The notes under the pieces are model-generated. The model was not told where the DNA came from and made no database searches. It worked only from the letters and a program-made list of their open reading frames with translations. Positions 62,083 to 64,000 of a DNA stretch of 64,000 nt are shown in pieces; position 1 is the first letter of the stretch; each line of letters begins with the position of its first letter. The translations under genes were made by a program, and so were the position numbers. The stretch is from assembly GCF_001077535.1 (NCBI RefSeq), contig NZ_CP011968.1:372001-436000 (forward strand), read 5' to 3'. Source of the DNA: Clostridioides difficile ATCC 9689 = DSM 1296 (GTDB taxonomy: Bacteria > Bacillota > Clostridia > Peptostreptococcales > Peptostreptococcaceae).

Positions 62083-63594
62083 ATGAGTAATATAATTCTG
62101 AAGTTAAGTAATATTGCTAAAGAATTTCCTGGTGTCAGAGCATTAGATAATGTTAATTTTGAGTTATTTCATGGCGAAGTTCATGCACTACTGGGTGAAA
62201 ATGGTGCTGGTAAATCAACAATGATAAAGATTTTAACTGGGGCACATTCGAAAACTTCTGGAAAATTTATTTTTGAAGGCAAAGAAATAGAGAATATATC
62301 CCCAGATATCTCTAAAAAGATAGGTATAAATGCCATATATCAAGAACTAACAGTTTTTGACGAATTAACAGTAGCACAAAATATTTTTATGGGAAAAGAA
62401 ATAAATGGCAAAGTCTTAACCAATGACAAAAAAATGAATGAAGAGGCTAAAAAGATTTTCGATAATATGGGAATAGATATAAATCCAAATAGCTTAGTCA
62501 AAGAGCTTAGTATAGCTCAAAAACAAATGGTAGAAATAGCAAGAGTTTTATCATCAGAAACTAAAGTATTAATAATGGATGAACCTACTTCTTCAATAAG
62601 TAAAAAAGAGACTGAAATACTTTTTAGACTTATAAATGATTTAAAAGAGAGTGGAGTTAGTATAATATATATATCCCATAGGATGGAAGAACTCTTTGAG
62701 ATTTGTGACAGAATAACTATAATGCGAGATGGGAAAACGATTTCGACTTTGAATACCAAAGATGTATCGTCTGAGGAAGAATTAGTTAATTTAATGATAG
62801 ATAGAAAGCTAGACCAATTTTTCCCAAAAAGAAAAGTAGAAATAAAAGAAGAAATTATGCGAGTGGAAAGTCTAACTAAGAACAATGTTTTTAATGATAT
62901 TAGCTTTAATATAAGAAAAGGTGAAATATTGGGAATAGGTGGACTAGTTGGAAGTAAGAGAAGTGAAATAGTAGAAGCTATATTTGGACTTAGAACATAT
63001 GATTCTGGGAAAATATATTTAAACAATGAAGAAGTAAAGTTTAAAACTCCATCAGATGCAATAGAAAATGGACTAGGATTAATAACAGAAGATAGAAAAG
63101 GTACTGGATTGTTTTTACAAATGAGTGTCAAAGAAAACACAACTATGGCTGGGTTAAAAAAGATATCTAAGTTTAAATCAATTATAGATAGAAAAAAGGA
63201 AAAAGATATTTTAGAAAAATACATAGAAGCTTTAAAGATAAAAACACCACATATGAATCAAGTTATACAAAGTTTAAGTGGTGGAAACCAACAAAAAGCT
63301 ATAATAGCAAGATGGCTTTTATTACAACCAGATATATTAATTATGGATGAACCAACCAGAGGTATAGATGTAAATGCTAAGGCAGAGATATACAATCTAA
63401 TGGGAGATTTAGTGGAGAGTGGTGTAAGTATAATAATGATATCTTCTGAAATACCAGAATTAATATCAATGAGTGACAGAATAATGGTTATGAGAGAAGG
63501 TCATATAAGTGGATTTTTAGAAGGTGAAGAAATGGTTGAAAATAATGTATTAAAATTGGCTTTCGGAGGTAAAATTAATGAGTTCAATAACTAA
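62083..63594 (+). CDS. rbsA: Ribose ABC transporter ATP-binding protein RbsA
   Basis: A 503-residue protein with two fused ATPase domains. The first has GENGAGKSTMIKILTGAHSK and LSIAQKQMVEIARVLSS. The second has a degenerate P-loop (GGLVGSKRSEIVEAIF), signature LSGGNQQKAIIARWLL and ILIMDEPTRGIDV. This asymmetry is normal for sugar ABC proteins. AAGGAGTG precedes the ATG. It overlaps rbsC by 17 bases. Confidence 0.95.
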   Translation: MSNIILKLSNIAKEFPGVRALDNVNFELFHGEVHALLGENGAGKSTMIKILTGAHSKTSGKFIFEGKEIENISPDISKKIGINAIYQELTVFDELTVAQNIFMGKEINGKVLTNDKKMNEEAKKIFDNMGIDINPNSLVKELSIAQKQMVEIARVLSSETKVLIMDEPTSSISKKETEILFRLINDLKESGVSIIYISHRMEELFEICDRITIMRDGKTISTLNTKDVSSEEELVNLMIDRKLDQFFPKRKVEIKEEIMRVESLTKNNVFNDISFNIRKGEILGIGGLVGSKRSEIVEAIFGLRTYDSGKIYLNNEEVKFKTPSDAIENGLGLITEDRKGTGLFLQMSVKENTTMAGLKKISKFKSIIDRKKEKDILEKYIEALKIKTPHMNQVIQSLSGGNQQKAIIARWLLLQPDILIMDEPTRGIDVNAKAEIYNLMGDLVESGVSIIMISSEIPELISMSDRIMVMREGHISGFLEGEEMVENNVLKLAFGGKINEFNN

Positions 63595-64000
63595 GCATAA
63601 AGAAGAAAAATCTTCTCCATTATTGACAAAATTAACAAGTGTATTTAGAGACCAAGGGAGTGCAGCTGTAGGACTTGTAATAATTTTTATAATAATGAGT
63701 GTAGCTTCATCTAACTTTTTAACTTTAGACAATTTAATTAATGTTGGAAGACAAATATCAATAAATGCAATACTTGCAGTAGGTATGACATTTGTAATAA
63801 TTACAGGAGGAATAGATTTAAGTGTAGGAGCAGTAATTGCTTTAGTAGGTACATTTTGGGCTACAACAGTAGTGAATTATAATGCACCTATATGGGGAGG
63901 TATGATACTTGCATTAGCAATAGGGACAATATTAGGAGTCATAAAAGGTGCAATTATTTCAACACAAAAACTACCTCCATTCATTGTAACTTTAGCCATG
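63578..64000 (+). CDS. rbsC: Ribose ABC transporter permease RbsC, N-terminal part
   Basis: The frame from ATG 63578 runs off the window end; 141 residues are visible. After a basic N-terminus come membrane helices (AAVGLVIIFIIMSVASSNFL), QISINAILAVGMTFVIITGG and the family signature GGIDLSVGAVIALVG. CGGAGGT (63564-63570) gives the start. The start overlaps the rbsA end by 17 bases. Confidence 0.94.
   Translation, partial: MSSITKHKEEKSSPLLTKLTSVFRDQGSAAVGLVIIFIIMSVASSNFLTLDNLINVGRQISINAILAVGMTFVIITGGIDLSVGAVIALVGTFWATTVVNYNAPIWGGMILALAIGTILGVIKGAIISTQKLPPFIVTLAM

Noticed and set aside
62517-63224. Minus-strand ORF opposite rbsA (235 codons)
   Set aside because: Antisense shadow of a clear ABC ATPase gene.
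1-64000. CRISPR arrays, tRNA or rRNA genes
   Set aside because: No regularly spaced repeats, cloverleaf patterns or rRNA segments were recognised anywhere in the window.

Overview
The window is low-GC Firmicute DNA that matches the chromosome of Clostridioides difficile in gene content and order (from memory: the late flagellar F3 locus, htpG, a Fe-type alcohol dehydrogenase, a spore photoproduct lyase, a mannose-family PTS, bioB, and rbsRKBAC). Genes start with ATG, GTG or TTG and most have strong GGAGG-type ribosome binding sites.

Region 1 (1-25.5 kb): the end of a DegT-family sugar aminotransferase gene, probably part of flagellin glycan synthesis, is followed by one long flagellar operon. 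A class I cyclic-di-GMP riboswitch with a terminator (about 857-1009) and a near-palindromic invertible 'flagellar switch' (1100-1313) control it. The order is flgB-flgC-fliE-fliF-fliG-fliH-fliI-fliJ-fliK-flgD-flgE-flbD-motA-motB-fliL-fliO-fliP-fliQ-fliR/flhB(fusion)-flhA-flhF-flhG-fliA, a SwrB-position membrane protein, a small membrane protein, flgG1-flgG-fliM-fliN, and a TPR membrane protein. It encodes basal body, export gate, motor, rod/hook proteins and the flagellar sigma factor, but no flagellin or chemotaxis genes.

Region 2 (25.5-29 kb): htpG and an iron alcohol dehydrogenase, with a 107-bp MITE-like repeat between them. A second copy lies at 52.2 kb.

Region 3 (about 29.1-36.9 kb): a compact Tn916-related element of higher GC, resembling the mobilizable Tn6218 family. 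It has integrase, excisionase, a Rep/relaxase-like protein with an apparent N-terminal frameshift, a sigma factor, an Orf8-like protein and an XRE regulator. Its cargo is an operon of methyltransferase, TetR regulator and MATE exporter, with consensus promoter and palindromic operators.

Region 4 (37-43.8 kb): spore photoproduct lyase, an AraC/GyrI-like regulator with a DUF3788-like partner, a divergent HxlR regulator/flavin oxidase pair, small unknown proteins and a PHP phosphatase.

Region 5 (43.9-52.1 kb): a LevR-type sigma-54 activator, a textbook -24/-12 promoter preceded by repeated TTGATACA octamers, and a mannose-family PTS with two EIIA, two EIIB, one EIIC and one EIID. These are followed by an ATC-hydrolase-family protein and an M20 peptidase. 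This combination is the most promising lead for an undescribed uptake and degradation pathway.

Region 6 (52-64 kb): a DUF2185 gene remnant; an XRE regulator with a PLDc_N protein and a two-gene ABC transporter, arranged like the B. subtilis yxlEFG genes; a DUF362 ferredoxin-like protein; an isolated bioB flanked by two BirA-like operators; and the ribose operon rbsR-rbsK-rbsB-rbsA-rbsC, cut by the window end.

All family names come from motif recognition and memory. No database search was run.
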